From Nymphalis io (taxonomy: Eukaryota > Arthropoda > Insecta > Lepidoptera > Nymphalidae): a DNA stretch of 64,000 bases. The stretch lies in the NCBI RefSeq assembly GCF_905147045.1, contig NC_065910.1, positions 8,432,001 through 8,496,000 on the forward strand, read 5' to 3'. Below the pieces are notes generated by a model that saw nothing but the letters and a program-made list of their open reading frames with translations, was not told where the DNA came from and ran no database searches. Made by a program: the position numbers and the translations under genes. Shown here piece after piece: positions 24,062 to 34,491 of the stretch. Position 1 is the first letter of the stretch, and each line of letters starts with the position of its first letter.

Positions 24062-24186
24062 TATTGTTGTGTCCCGGTTTGGAACGGTGAGTCAGTGTAC
24101 AGGTACAAGGGAAGTAATATCTTAACGCAAATATTTCTAGGCAGTGGTTACCACTTATTATCAGGTGGACGATTCGCACGCTTATC
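24062..24186 (+). mobile_element. Old family A fragment (3' part)
   Basis: TATTGTTGTGTCCCGGTTTG, GTACAAGGGAAGTAATATCT and CCACTTATTATCAGGTGGAC in family order, with several deletions. Confidence 0.65.
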
Positions 24187-24396
24187 TTTTTTTAAAAAAA
24201 ATTTTTCTTCACATTTTCAACAATATTTAAATATGGAATTTCGAACACTGAGCGAATACTAGTTTTTTTAAACATATTCTGGAAACTGGGAATATATTGT
24301 GTTTTTATAAATATGTATATACAATTTTTATAATTATATTATATATCAAATTGCCAAATTGTTTATTTAATTTTGTAAGAGAAAGCTGTCTGACTG

Positions 24397-24577
24397 GACA
24401 CCTGGTGAAAGATGAGGCATAGACACCTTCACGGCATGTGACCTTTGATCGCCGACCTTGGCATTAACGCTTCGCCGTCAGCTATCGATACTAAATACAA
24501 GCTATTTATGTTTAGTGGTAGAATAATTGGTATGTGGGTGGTAACTTCCTTTATAATGCACTAAATACCATCAGCAG
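24397..24577 (-). mobile_element. Very old family A copy
   Basis: Only the pattern survives: GACCTTGGCATTAACG, CAAGCTATTTATGTTTAGTG, GTAGAATAATTGGTATGTGG and GTGGTAACTTCC. Confidence 0.45.
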
Positions 24578-25719
24578 CAGAAGTAGCGAGAGTGATAGAA
24601 CAGAGTACAGATAGTAAAAGAAATAATTGTTTTTTTATTTATTTGTAGGTTTTGCTTATGTTAACTAACTAATGTCAGACAAGCGTTCCAATGATTCGAT
24701 ACGACGTTTGTGTCATCTCTTTGCTGTGCATGAAAATTTTGTAAATATGGCAAACACAACTACAAATTTAAATAAATCTCATGAAGTATATAGAGTTTAT
24801 GTATATTGATGATCATATGATTGATAAGAGCTATGTATTTATCACCAATTCACTCGTCAATGAATACGTGCAAAAGGGGCAAAACATCTTATTTCTCCTG
24901 AGTTTGCGGCGCATTTCCGTTGTAGGGATTACTTAATACCGTAAAGTTTCAATGTGTTTAGGTGGTGGTGACCATTTATTCTATTAAATCGTCTGCTTTC
25001 TAACGTAAATAAAAATTAAAACATTTGATAATTTTCTAATGACCGTTTGTACCTATTTTCTGTAGGTTAAATGTATTAAATGAGTCTTTTTATATTCATA
25101 TGTGATATGGCACATTGAAAAATAAAAAAAATGATCATTACCTTCTGAATAAATTTACACGTAGCAATCTGTAACAAAAACGAAATATATTAATTATGTT
25201 ATTCTAATTCATTCTTTATTCACTTCGCTAATAAAAGTGAAAATTCCATGCAATTTATTTGAATTAAAGTTCTATGCGTCTATATTATCTCTTCATACGT
25301 TCAATTTTAAATATAACGTCACGGATCGACGACCACCCCTAAGCGAAAATATCTTAAAGAAAGATCAACCTTAATTCTATCTAGATAAGTTTTAAATTCA
25401 ATTGTTAAATGTAAATTGTAATGATAGTTTATATCACTTGAAATTCAACTTTATATGATAATAATAAAGTTCAAATTCGTTATTGAAAATCAACGAGAGC
25501 GTAACAAATTGTTACTTTCGTAGGTGATATTTTGCGGTGATATCCGTGTGAAAAGCATAACGACCGGTGTATTGTAACTGTGATTTATCGTGAACTAGCG
25601 GTTGCCTACAGCTTTCCTTGTATTCGTTATGTAATAATATGGTGGCTTTTTAAATGATCTTTTTAATACAAGATATAAATAAAGAGAATACATGGATTTT
25701 ATATATGAATAATAAAATC
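24578..25719. other. Unassigned AT-rich DNA
   Basis: 24955-25010 (GGTGGTGGTGACCATTTATT) may be one more decayed A 3' end. The rest is unassigned. Confidence 0.45.
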
Positions 25720-25850
25720 AAAATATACTTTATTCAAGTATATTTTATTAAGGTAATTTTACAAGAATAGATTAAATATAAAGCTACCACCGGTTCGGAA
25801 TGTAGATTCTATCGAGACCGATACCGAGAACCGGTAAGGAATTCAGATAT
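25720..25850 (+). repeat. 'ACCACCGGTTCGGAA' lepidopteran repeat
   Basis: ATACTTTATTCAAGTA, then GCTACCACCGGTTCGGAATG, TAGATTCTATCGAGACCGAT and GAACCGGTAAGGAA. I recognise this as a widespread lepidopteran interspersed repeat but do not assign it to a class. Confidence 0.65.
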
Positions 25851-25989
25851 TCTGTTCAACAAACAAGTCACATCCAATCAAATCCAATTTGTCCAATTTT
25901 GTTATTTATCCAGCTTTGAAATCAACGAATATTAACTCTACGCTATTTTATGAAAGCGTAGATTGTCATTTGTTATATAAAAATATAAA

Positions 25990-26084
25990 TAATAATAATA
26001 AAAAAATATCCTGGGACATTATTCACACACGGTCATCTGATCCCAAACTAAGCAGAGCTTGTACTATAGAAACCAGACAACTAA
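25990..26084 (-). mobile_element. Family C SINE, 3' third only
   Basis: (ATA)n, TATCCTGGGACATTATTCAC, to GAAACCAGACAACTAATA. The head and middle are absent. It lies in inverted orientation to the full copy 26267-26533. Confidence 0.82.
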
Positions 26085-26266
26085 TATAATTATAATGAAA
26101 TTGGATTTTGTTATCATAACTATGCAATTTAATTGTGGGAGAAAAGTAATCACCGAGTTTCCCGTTGGTGAAACCGGTGATAGTTACATTACATATTTTA
26201 AAATAACGATTAAAACGTACTTATAGAAACCTACTTGGATAAATTATATATTTTTTTCACTAATTT

Positions 26267-26533
26267 GACGAGCCGGTTGGCGTGGTAGATACTAGCCTTT
26301 CACGCTGAAGGTTGTGGGTTCGATTCCCACCCAGGACAGACTTTTGTGTGCATGAACATGTCTGTATGTCCTGAGTCTGGGTGTAGTTATCTATACATAT
26401 AAGTATGTATTTACAAAAGAAAAGTAATATATGTAGTAAATCAGTTGTCTGGTTTCCATAGTACAAGCTCTGCTTAATTTGAGATCAGATGGCCGTGTGT
26501 GAATAATGTCGCAGGATATTATTATTATTATTC
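26267..26533 (+). mobile_element. Family C SINE, full length
   Basis: Head GACGAGCCGGTTGGCGTGGT, B box GGGTTCGATTCCC, body, and an (ATT)n tail ending at 26533. The least damaged + strand C copy in the window. Confidence 0.92.
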
Positions 26534-26709
26534 TTTTTTTGAAAATTTGGTTCTATAGTAATCAAATGCTTGATATGTATACTACTGTAAAATGACGATT
26601 CGAAGGTCAACTTGAATATACTGTATCTTGATCATTTAAAAGATGTCGTTTAAATAATAAAAAAAATTAAAATGACACATTATAATAAAAAGAAGATTAA
26701 TGCAAGCAC

Positions 26710-27022
26710 GATGACAGTGAGGGAACATACAAGGAGTTTGAGGTAAATTGAAGGAATGTCGACTGCGCTGGTATGGCCATATTCTGAGACGTAACGATGA
26801 TCATCCTATCAAAAAAGCCTTAAATATCCCGGACCGACCGCGGGGAAGAGGGCGACCACCCGCAACCTGGTGGTCAAACCTACAAAAAGAGGCCGAGAAA
26901 GAGAATCTGAGTACACAGAAAACCCAGAACAGAGCTCTCTGGCGCAGATGTACAAGGAGACCCGACCCCAGCTGAACTGGGAAGAGGGTTTGAACAAAGA
27001 AGAAGATGACAGTGAGGGAACA
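26710..27022 (+). mobile_element. 5'-truncated RTE-type LINE end with an 18-bp flanking repeat
   Basis: The 26748-26975 frame reads LKECRLRWYGHILRRNDD.., a GRGRPPATWW block and a RALWRRCTRRPDPS end. This is the C-terminal pattern of RTE-clade retrotransposon proteins, downstream of the polymerase. GATGACAGTGAGGGAACA occurs at 26710-26727 and 27005-27022 and brackets the fragment, as a TSD would. The first codon is TTG and a stop lies just upstream, so nothing here is translatable as a full protein. Confidence 0.85.
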
Positions 27023-27054
27023 GAGTTCGTTCACCAAAGAGGCAATTGGATGCA

Positions 27055-27245
27055 CACTACTCATTGGCAATATTAGAAATATCCCCCTTAATCATTCCTT
27101 ACATTAACAATGTGACACAACCTTGGGAGCTATGTTCGTTGTTAAGACCCCTTTGTCCGTAGTTATACTGGCTCACTCACCTATCAAACCGGAACACAAC
27201 ATTACTAAATATTGGTATTTTGCGGTAAAATATGTGATTATATAC
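27055..27245 (-). mobile_element. Old family A copy, 5' part missing
   Basis: ACACAACCTTGGGAGCTATG, ACTGGCTCACTCACCTATCA and CGGAACACAACATTACTAAA. The region beyond TTTTGCGGTAAAATATG is lost. Confidence 0.65.
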
Positions 27246-28104
27246 AGAAACGGACTTGCGAAAAACACTTCCACCAAAAACAAGTTTATATTTCAACCTT
27301 TAGAATATTAACTAAAACCGAGAAGATTAACACGAAAAATTGTATATTAAGCCCATAATAATTTAACTCATAATACCCGTGCTACATTGGGTATAAAAAC
27401 AAAAAGGCAACGCGTCTCGTTTTAATCTAGCAACCGAAACAAAACGACGTAACTCCGCAACATAATTGCAAGAATCATCGACGTAATTTAAAATTTCTAT
27501 TAAAAATTTCTATACTTCATTACTATGGGGTACACGCCTACCCTTTAAAGATCACCGACCACGACACGTAGCGCAACACAGCGTAATAAATTATTTATTC
27601 ATTTTGCGTTTTTATTTTCCGTTATCGGTACGATGTCAACGACTCGGTGCCTTTGTGCGACTAATTTATTTTCTTCGAAATATTAAAATATATTTAATTA
27701 TGATCAAAAATAAACACACATTATATGTTTTGTCATTTTTTAATTTTTATTATTTTGTTGATGCCGAAATTTTCACTTCTCTATGGTTTTTTAAGTGTGT
27801 CTAAGGTTGCCTATAAGTGATCGCTGTAGCGATGAAGCTGGGGATCAATTTTACAAAAGAATTAATAAGAATTGTTACTTTATCGCAATCGAATCGTTTT
27901 CATACTCTTTAATTCAATTATCCATTGCTGACATTTTCTCCTCCTTCGTTTGCTTCATTACTGAAGGTCGTGCTTGTCCTGAAATGCTTTCACCGATGTG
28001 TCAACTAGCTTCCTTCACACCATTTTGACCTCGGCTTGTCTTAGAGCAGTCGGAATATTGAGTCCCGTTATATTTTGATTCTGGTCGGACCAGCGATTAG
28101 GTAA
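27246..28104. other. Unassigned DNA
   Basis: Two unremarkable frames (66 and 77 codons, 27604-28028) without motifs. Composition is slightly less AT-rich at 27370-27580. Confidence 0.45.
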
Positions 28105-28147
28105 TGTTAACATTTATGTCATTTATGTAATGACATAAATGTTAACA
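28105..28147. repeat. Perfect short hairpin
   Basis: Arms at 28105-28123 and 28129-28147 are exact reverse complements (19 bp; TGTTAACATTTATGTCATT on the left) around a 5-base spacer. Confidence 0.9.
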
Positions 28148-28287
28148 AATAAGTATGTTTTGATTTAACGGTATATGGTAACATCATATCGGTTTGGTAG
28201 CGATCCGAATTGATATAGAATAATCAAAGTTGGATTGGAATTAAATAAACGAACAAACGGAACGTATCGTAGCTGTAATTTTTAATA

Positions 28288-28557
28288 CTATAAGTAGGCG
28301 GACAAGCAAACGGGTGATAAATGGTCACCACCGCCCATAGACATTGGCGATGTAGAATATTAAGCATCCCTTACATCGCCGATGCGCCACCAACCTTGGG
28401 AACTAAGATGTTATATCCCATGTACCTGTAGTTACAATGGCTCAATCATCCTTTCAACTGGAATGCAACAATAAGTATTGCTGTTTAGCGGTAGAATATC
28501 TAATGATTTGGTTGTACCCACCCAGACGTGCTTGCATAAGTCCTACCACCGAGTTAT
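28288..28557 (-). mobile_element. Family A retroposon, older copy
   Basis: AAGTAGGCGGACAAGCAAAC to CCTACCACCGAG, with landmarks intact and scattered substitutions. It has no poly(T) run. Confidence 0.82.
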
Positions 28558-28682
28558 AAATTATTAGAATTGGTTTTCCGCTTATACGTACTTAATTTAT
28601 TATTAATTCTGCGTTACGAAAAAAGTTTATAAATAAATTAAAAAATATACGTCATAATTTGTCTAGTTTTTAATTATGGGTA

Positions 28683-28990
28683 TAAAATATACTTTTTTTT
28701 TTACACATGCCACTATGAGCACATGGGCACCCTGACGGTATGTGGTCACCAACGCCCATAGACATTGGCATTGTAAGAAATTTTAACCTTCGCTTACATC
28801 ACCAATGCGCCACCAACCTTGGGAACAGAGATGTTATGTCCCTTGTGCCTGTAATTACACTGGCTCACTCATCCTTCAAACCGGAACACAACAATACCAA
28901 GTACTGCTGTTTTGCGGTAGAATATCTGATGAGTGGGTGGTACCTATCCAGACGAGCTCGCACAAAGCTCTACCACCAGTAAAATATACT
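28683..28990 (-). mobile_element. Family A retroposon with perfect 11-bp TSD
   Basis: TAAAATATACT at 28683-28693 and 28980-28990 flanks a copy with poly(T) on its left and ACCACCAG on its right. This is the clearest sign that A moves by target-primed reverse transcription, and it fixes the A 5' end at CTGGTGGTAG. Antisense frames of 63-80 codons are incidental. Confidence 0.94.
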
Positions 28991-29589
28991 ATGTAACGTT
29001 AAAATTTTGTAATTTTTTCATAGCTTGAATTTAGCTATGTACTTTCACAACTACAATAGAAAGCCTGTAAAACTTCTATCGCAATTCAAGAGGCTTTTAA
29101 GAAGAGATATGTAGTTTATTTCAGAAAGTCATTTCATTGCGGGCTCTGTTTGAAGCTAGAACTTTTTAAATTCCACGTGTTTTATTTACTGAGTTTCATT
29201 GGCCAGTGAAAATAAATCAATATTTTGTCAAAAGAAAATAATAAAGTTGCGTTGCGCTACGATCCGATGGATACTCAACCTAACCAGCGCACACCGCGCC
29301 CACAGCTACACAGCGCACATATTAATTAGCTCATTTTAAACCTGTCTGTGTTTGAAGCATATAAGGTGTATTTTTAATAGGAAAATAATGGTGATTTTAT
29401 AAAAAGAAAAAGTATCAGGCCTATACTTATCGTCGCTAGAAGAAAACCTAAAATTATGTATGCGAAAGATTTTTGTCCGCCATTTTTTATTAAATGTGAG
29501 TGTGTGTGTGTATGATTTGTAGTTTGAAATATTAATTATAATGAAGTATGAAATGTCTGCTTGTGTGTGGTTAATAACTGTAAGCTAAT
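28991..29589. other. Unassigned DNA
   Basis: A CG-richer patch at 29245-29325 (AACCAGCGCACACCGCGCCC) and a short GT run at 29490-29512. No gene seen. Confidence 0.45.
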
Positions 29590-29736
29590 GTTACGCTTGA
29601 CTGCCTTAGTCATATAAGGCCAGAAGTCGAGGTCTTGAGTTCAAACCCCAGGTCCGGCCGATAAAAAGTTAATGAGTTTTTCTGCTGTGAAATTTTGAGG
29701 AGCAGCCCGGAGTCTGGTAGTTGGATGTGTGTAAGA
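29590..29736 (+). mobile_element. Family E tRNA-type SINE
   Basis: GACTGCCTTAGTCATATAAG and GAGTTCAAACCCCAGGTC are the tRNA-like boxes. The body TTTTTCTGCTGTGAAATTTT, GAGCAGCCCGGAGTCTGG ends GATGTGTGTAAG. I recognise this as a lepidopteran SINE type. It joins the next B element without a gap. Confidence 0.7.
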
Positions 29737-29990
29737 TGGCCCAGTGGAACACTTGAACCTAATTCGACGATTGCGGGTTCAATCCAGGTAAGCACCACAA
29801 AATTTTCATCTGCGTAATCGGTGTTTATAATTCATCTCGTGCTTGATGCTGAAGGTAGATATCCTGATAAACTGCATGTGTTGAATGAAATTCTGACACA
29901 TGTGTATCCCACCAACATTGGAGGTCCAAACCTCAAAAGAAGGGGGGGGGACCTTAGCCCAGCAGTGGGATTTACTGTTACTACAACTCT
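29737..29990 (+). mobile_element. Family B SINE, diverged, fused to family E
   Basis: ATGGCCCAGTGGAACAC, GCGGGTTCAATCCAGG, CATCTCGTGCTTGATGCTGA, then a shortened 3' half with a G run (GAAGGGGGGGGACC) and CCCAGCAGTGGGA. Confidence 0.78.
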
Positions 29991-30450
29991 GTTTCAATTT
30001 GTTACAAGAATATTCTAATATTGCATAAAATATAAACGTCAGATGTAATTTTCTAATGTTTCACGCAATGTTAATACAATTTATCACATCAGCTAGAAAA
30101 CCGTATGAGATAACATTAGAATTATTAATCGCTTCCGTTATTTTCGATACAGAATATCGCTTGAGACTATCTTTGGTATAATCATGTTTAAACATGTATT
30201 ATAGACTTACTGACCACTGAATTTGTAATGATATAAATTAAACGATAGACATCTATTTTATTATGTGTTTTTTACGTAAGTTTCTATTATTGTATTTCTT
30301 TTAGAATCAAAAGATTTTCGATACAATCAATAAGTGTAATTCTTGTATATTGAATGAAGATTTTTGACTTTTGATTTTAGACTCAATTAATATGGAAATA
30401 TGATTGAAATTAAATGCGCCGGTTACAATATTATATTATTGAAATGATAA
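29991..30450. other. Unassigned AT-rich DNA
   Basis: Nothing recognised. Confidence 0.5.
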
Positions 30451-30701
30451 TTTTGTGCAAACCTTACTACCTACGTCTGGGAAAGTACCATCAGATATCC
30501 TACCGCCAAACAGCAATACTTGGTATGGTATGGTTACATTTAAAGGTGAGTGAACCAGTGCAACTACAAACAAAATCTTTGTTGCAAAGTTGCTGGCGCA
30601 TTGGCGATTTAAGGAACGGTTACTTCTTACATTGCCAATGTCTATAGGTGGCCACTTACCATCTGGTGACCCATTTGCCAGTCCTACCTATTTTATAAAA
30701 C
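30451..30701 (+). mobile_element. Family A retroposon, diverged
   Basis: TTTTGTGCAAACC, CATCAGATATCCTACCGCCA, AGTGAACCAGTGCAACTAC, TGCTGGCGCATTGGCGATTT and GCCAGTCCTACCTATTTTAT. The promoter-proximal first bases are lost. Confidence 0.8.
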
Positions 30702-30977
30702 ACAAATGAAAATGTATAATAATTTGTTCATATTGATTGCGTGATAGAGAGAAGTAAAGCAGAACTATGACGCATTTAGAACAAATATAACCGTGGTATT
30801 TACATTTATAAATAAGAGTTTCATGGCGTTGCGTGGCGTTTTGTATACGATATTGTCATTATAAAATGCATTAATGTAACTAATTGCTAATTGCACCAGC
30901 GAATATCATAATAGTATTGTATGAGCCCGTTTTTAATTGGTTAATAAAGTTCTTTTAAATAAATTATTTTCTGTTTA

Positions 30978-31530
30978 GCCATGATGGCTTAGTGGTTAGA
31001 TGACGTGTATGTTCGACGATTCCGAGTTCGGACCCGGACAGGTAAGAATTAATTTTCAATAACTTAATCTGTATTTATAATTAATTTCGTGCGAGTCGGT
31101 AAAGCCGAGATGGCCTAGTGGTAAGAACGCGTGAATCTTAACCGATGATCGTGGGTTCAAACCCGGGCAAGCACCACTGAATTTTCATGTGCTTAATTTG
31201 TGTTTATAATTCATCTCGTGCTTAACGGTGAAGGAAAACATCGTGAGGAAACCAGCATGTGTCTAATTTCATTGAAATTCTGCCACATGTGTATTCTACC
31301 AACCCGCATTGGAGCAGCGTGGTGGAATAAGCTCCAAACCTTCTCCTCAAAAGGGAGAGGAGGCCTTAGCCCAGCAGTGGGACATTAACAGGCTGTTACT
31401 GTGTACTGTGTGAGTCGGTAAAGGAAATCATCGTAGGAAACCTATACGTGATGGGTGAAAATCTGCAACCCATATCGGAGTAGCGTGGTGTGGTAAGTTC
31501 CTCCACTCAGTAATATTGAAGAGATGAATA
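30978..31530 (+). mobile_element. Old B-related SINE, host of a nested insertion
   Basis: Left part: CCATGATGGCTTAGTGGTTA, GAGTTCGGACCCGG, AATTTCGTGCGAGTCGG. Right part resumes at 31424: GAAATCATCGTAGGAAACC, ATCGGAGTAGCGTGGTG. The two halves match the B order with the 31105-31407 copy between them. Confidence 0.82.
31089..31423 (+). mobile_element. Full-length family B SINE nested in the older B, 16-bp TSD
   Basis: GTG(C/T)GAGTCGGTAAAG at 31089-31104 and 31408-31423 (one mismatch) flanks a full copy with head GCCGAGATGGCCTAGTGG, B box GGTTCAAACCC and a GTGTACT-type tail. Confidence 0.95.
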
Positions 31531-31978
31531 GAATTAATAGAAAAAAAAATTGTTAATGTTTTTAATAATCCTTTAACATAAAATGAACATCAGTGTTTTG
31601 AATTGCAGACTGCATTCGTCTTCCTCGACGTCAGACATCGGCTTTAACCACGGCGAGTTTCTATTTTTAGATCAGTTCCCACTTTTTGTTAGAAAAGTAA
31701 TTTATATACTTGTATTATAAATCAGATAATACAAAGATGAAATGTTTTGCATTGCTGTGGTTTATTGTCTATACGTATTTATCCATATCAATTGTTTCTA
31801 TTGACACTAACACAATACATCCTATCAAAATACGAATGGGAAAAAAAAACAATAAAAAGCTTGAAAAAAAAAATACAAATGTGTGTTAAATATTGCGAAA
31901 GCAGCAAATTCTTCCAGATAACCTAAAGATGTATATGTAATCATAGGATAACTAATTAACAGATTAATTAATTTTATT
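31531..31978. other. Unassigned AT-rich DNA
   Basis: Poly(A)-rich stretches at 31840-31872. Nothing else recognised. Confidence 0.5.
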
Positions 31979-32205
31979 TGGTGGTAGCACTTTGCGCAGA
32001 CCCCTCTGGGTACATACTCCTCATATAGTCTACCAACAACAAAAATACTTATTGTTGTGTTGCGGTTTGAACTGAGGGAGCCAGTGTAATTACAGGCACA
32101 AGGGAAATAATTTATTAGGTGCTCAAGGTTGTAGGTACATTGACAATGTAATTTATTGTTAATATTTCTTACAGTACTAATATTTATGGGCGGTGATCAC
32201 CACCA
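31979..32205 (+). mobile_element. Family A retroposon, diverged
   Basis: GGTGGTAGCACTTTGCGCAG, GGAGCCAGTGTAATTACAGG and CACAAGGGAAATAATTTATT. It fades after GGGCGGTGATCACCACC. Confidence 0.78.
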
Positions 32206-32461
32206 ATAACACGACATTCATCAGTAGTGTAAACAGTAGCATTTATATTGTAGAATTGCTTCCGTACACTTCCTAATAAAAATAGCCTTTATTTATGATC
32301 ACCGAATTCAGTCGTATATATATTATATATTAATTTTATGTAACGTATGTTAATACGATTATAATGAATTATGATAATAAATCAACGTAATAATGCAATG
32401 ACCTTATATAATACCAATAAATAAAATTATTTAAATTTATCATATATATACTGATTTATAA

Positions 32462-32740
32462 AAATATTATAAAGGCGACAGTAACTCCGTCTGTATCGCT
32501 TTCACGGCTAAACCACTAAGTCGAATTTGATGAAATATAGTATCAGGCATGCTGGAACTCTAAGAAGAGACATAGGCTATATTTTTTACCCTTACACCTA
32601 CAACTCCTCCTCCCAAACGAGAGTAAAGTTTATAAATGTGAAAGTGAGTTTGTTTATTTGTTTGTTACGCTTTCCCGTCTTAACTACCCAACCAATACGT
32701 GAACAATCATCACTATCATGACAACACTGTCATATTATTT
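32462..32740 (+). mobile_element. Two consecutive Helitron-like starts
   Basis: The first, at 32464, has ATTATAAAGGCGACAGTAAC, TTTCACGGCTAAACCAC, GACATAGGCTATATTTTTTA. The second begins near 32629 with TTTATAAATGTGAAAGTGAG, TTACGCTTTCCCGTC. The second start interrupts the first before any CTAG end. Confidence 0.6.
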
Positions 32741-32744
32741 CCTA

Positions 32745-32880
32745 CCTGCCGACTTCATTCAGACAAAATTCTTACAAAGCTATCCCTCCCATTTCATCCC
32801 TTTAAGTTGAAATTTCCAATGCTCATCACAAAATAAACCAAATTTCATCTGTTGATATAACGAACGATTGTATAAGTAGA
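32745..32880 (-). repeat. Degraded Helitron-type repeat, relative of 14400-14560
   Basis: CCTGCCGACTTCATTCAGAC, CCCTTTAAGTTGAAATTTCC and AAATAAACCAAATTTCATC share order with the earlier copy. Confidence 0.4.
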
Positions 32881-33091
32881 GTATGATTATATTGTAACAG
32901 AAAATAAACAGATTATGTATTCATAATACATAATGAGATGCATATATGTATATGTAATGATTCATATCGATGCTTTAAATGGCTTGGAAAAAGACACAAG
33001 AAACTATGATGGTAAAGCTTAAAATATTCAATTTATTTCTATGGTATGCGTAATCAAAGGCGATTATTGCACATCAATTGTAAATTATATA

Positions 33092-33386
33092 AAACTAGTT
33101 TCTGCTCGCGACTTAGCCCGCCTTTAAAGCAGTACTTGGTATTGTTGTGTTCCGGTTTGAAGGGTGAGTGAGTCAGGTACAAGGGACATAACATCTTAGT
33201 TCCCAAGGTTGGTGGCGCATTGGTGATGTAAGCGATGGTTAACATTTCTCACAATGCCAATGTCTATGGGCGTTGGTGACCACTTAACTTCAGGTGGGCC
33301 ATTTGATCGTTCGCCTACCTATACTATAAAAAAAACGTAAATAAATAAACAAATAAATTCACTCGCATTTATAGTATTAGTAAGGA
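33092..33386 (-). mobile_element. Helitron-like element split by a family A copy
   Basis: Left end CTAGTTTCTGCTCGCGACTT, AGCCCGCC (33095-33122) is a minus-strand 3' terminus. Right end CACTCGCATTTATAGTATTA at 33361 onward is a minus-strand 5' start. Between them sits a family A copy (33126-33330). Confidence 0.65.
33126..33330 (+). mobile_element. Family A copy inside a Helitron, 5'-truncated
   Basis: It begins AAAGCAGTACTTGGTATTGT and continues to CTACCTATACTATAAAAAA. The first ~70 bp of A are missing and the AGTGTAATTACAGG block is shortened to GAGTGAGTCAGGTAC. Confidence 0.88.
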
Positions 33387-33757
33387 TGTTGCATGTAAAA
33401 TCAACGAAACATAGCCCCACGCTTATTTATCATATATAGTCTTCTTCAGCCTTAATCATCTATGTATTCTATAATACATATTATTATTAATTCTCATTAA
33501 AGGAATTTTTTATATTGATTTACAAGATGTGTAATAATATCAGTTTATAATTGATAGGAACACGTCTATCACACGATTCAACGATATATATTTTTTAATT
33601 TATACTATTTACTTTACATATTTTATTTTATTTCATTTAGGTGGTATTGTATTGTATCTACTCCTCCATAAGTTATATAAATCTGCATTAAGAAGTAACA
33701 GTCCCCTTCCGCTTATGGTATGTAACAATATGTTTTCTCTTTTTTATAACAATACCG
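33387..33757. other. Unassigned AT-rich DNA
   Basis: A 101-codon + frame (33652-33957) starts here and runs into the B element antisense. It is not supported as a gene. Confidence 0.5.
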
Positions 33758-34072
33758 AATTCTATCATTCAGTAACAGCCTGTGAATGCTGGGCTAAGGC
33801 CTCCTATTCCTTTTTGAGGAGAAGGATTGGAGCTATTTCCACCACGCTGCTCCAATGCGGGTTGGTGGAATACACATGTGGCAGAATTTCAGTGAAATTT
33901 GACACATGCAGGTTTCCTCATGTTTTCTTTCACCGTCAAAGACGAGATGAATTTTAAACACAAATTAAGCACATGAAAATTCAGTGGTGCTTGCCCGAGT
34001 TCGGACCGACGATCATCGGTTAAGATTCACGCGTTCTAACTACTGGGCCATCGCGGCTCTTAATTCTATCAT
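33758..34072 (-). mobile_element. Family B SINE with perfect 11-bp TSD
   Basis: AATTCTATCAT at 33758-33768 and 34062-34072 flanks the 33769-34061 copy. It lacks the CCCACT part after TGTGAATG and has B-box damage (GAGTTCGGACCGACG). Confidence 0.93.
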
Positions 34073-34442
34073 AAATCATTCTTAATAAAAATATCTGTAC
34101 ATAGTGTTTGTGTGTAAGCTATGTAATTTTAAGAAATGTATGATTTACATAAATATGGTTTTGATTTGACTGTTTTTATTAAAATGTAAGAAAATCAACA
34201 AGACGGGTAGTCAATAAATTATAATTTAAAGTAGGGTTAAGTGTTTTTAAAAGGGCGGTGTAAATTGATTTGCTCGCAGTTCGTTTAGGTGGTATTTATT
34301 ACATTGGTAGCAAAATCAACTAAAGGTAAGATTGTTGTACTGTCTTTATATTCACTGTATTAATGTATAATGTTATAATGTGGTTTACAAAAATGTGGTT
34401 GGTGTCTTGTTTTATTTAAAAAAGGATAACAGAATTTAATAT
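34073..34442. other. Unassigned AT-rich DNA
   Basis: Nothing recognised before the GT repeat. Confidence 0.5.
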
Positions 34443-34491
34443 ATGTGTGTGTGTGTGTGTGTGTGTGTTTGTGTGTATACGTATGTGTGTA
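34443..34491 (+). repeat. (GT)n microsatellite
   Basis: About 13 uninterrupted GT units, then TTTGTGTGTATACGTATGTG. Confidence 0.95.

Noticed and set aside
26260..26466. Frames containing GGNRTHNLQRERL
   Set aside because: Antisense of the tRNA-like head of family C.
26801..27070. Minus-strand frames of 89 and 62 codons
   Set aside because: Shadows of the RTE-type LINE fragment on the + strand.
31103..31180. tRNA-like heads of B, C, D and E as tRNA genes
   Set aside because: They lack a closing acceptor stem, continue into SINE bodies and occur in many diverged copies.
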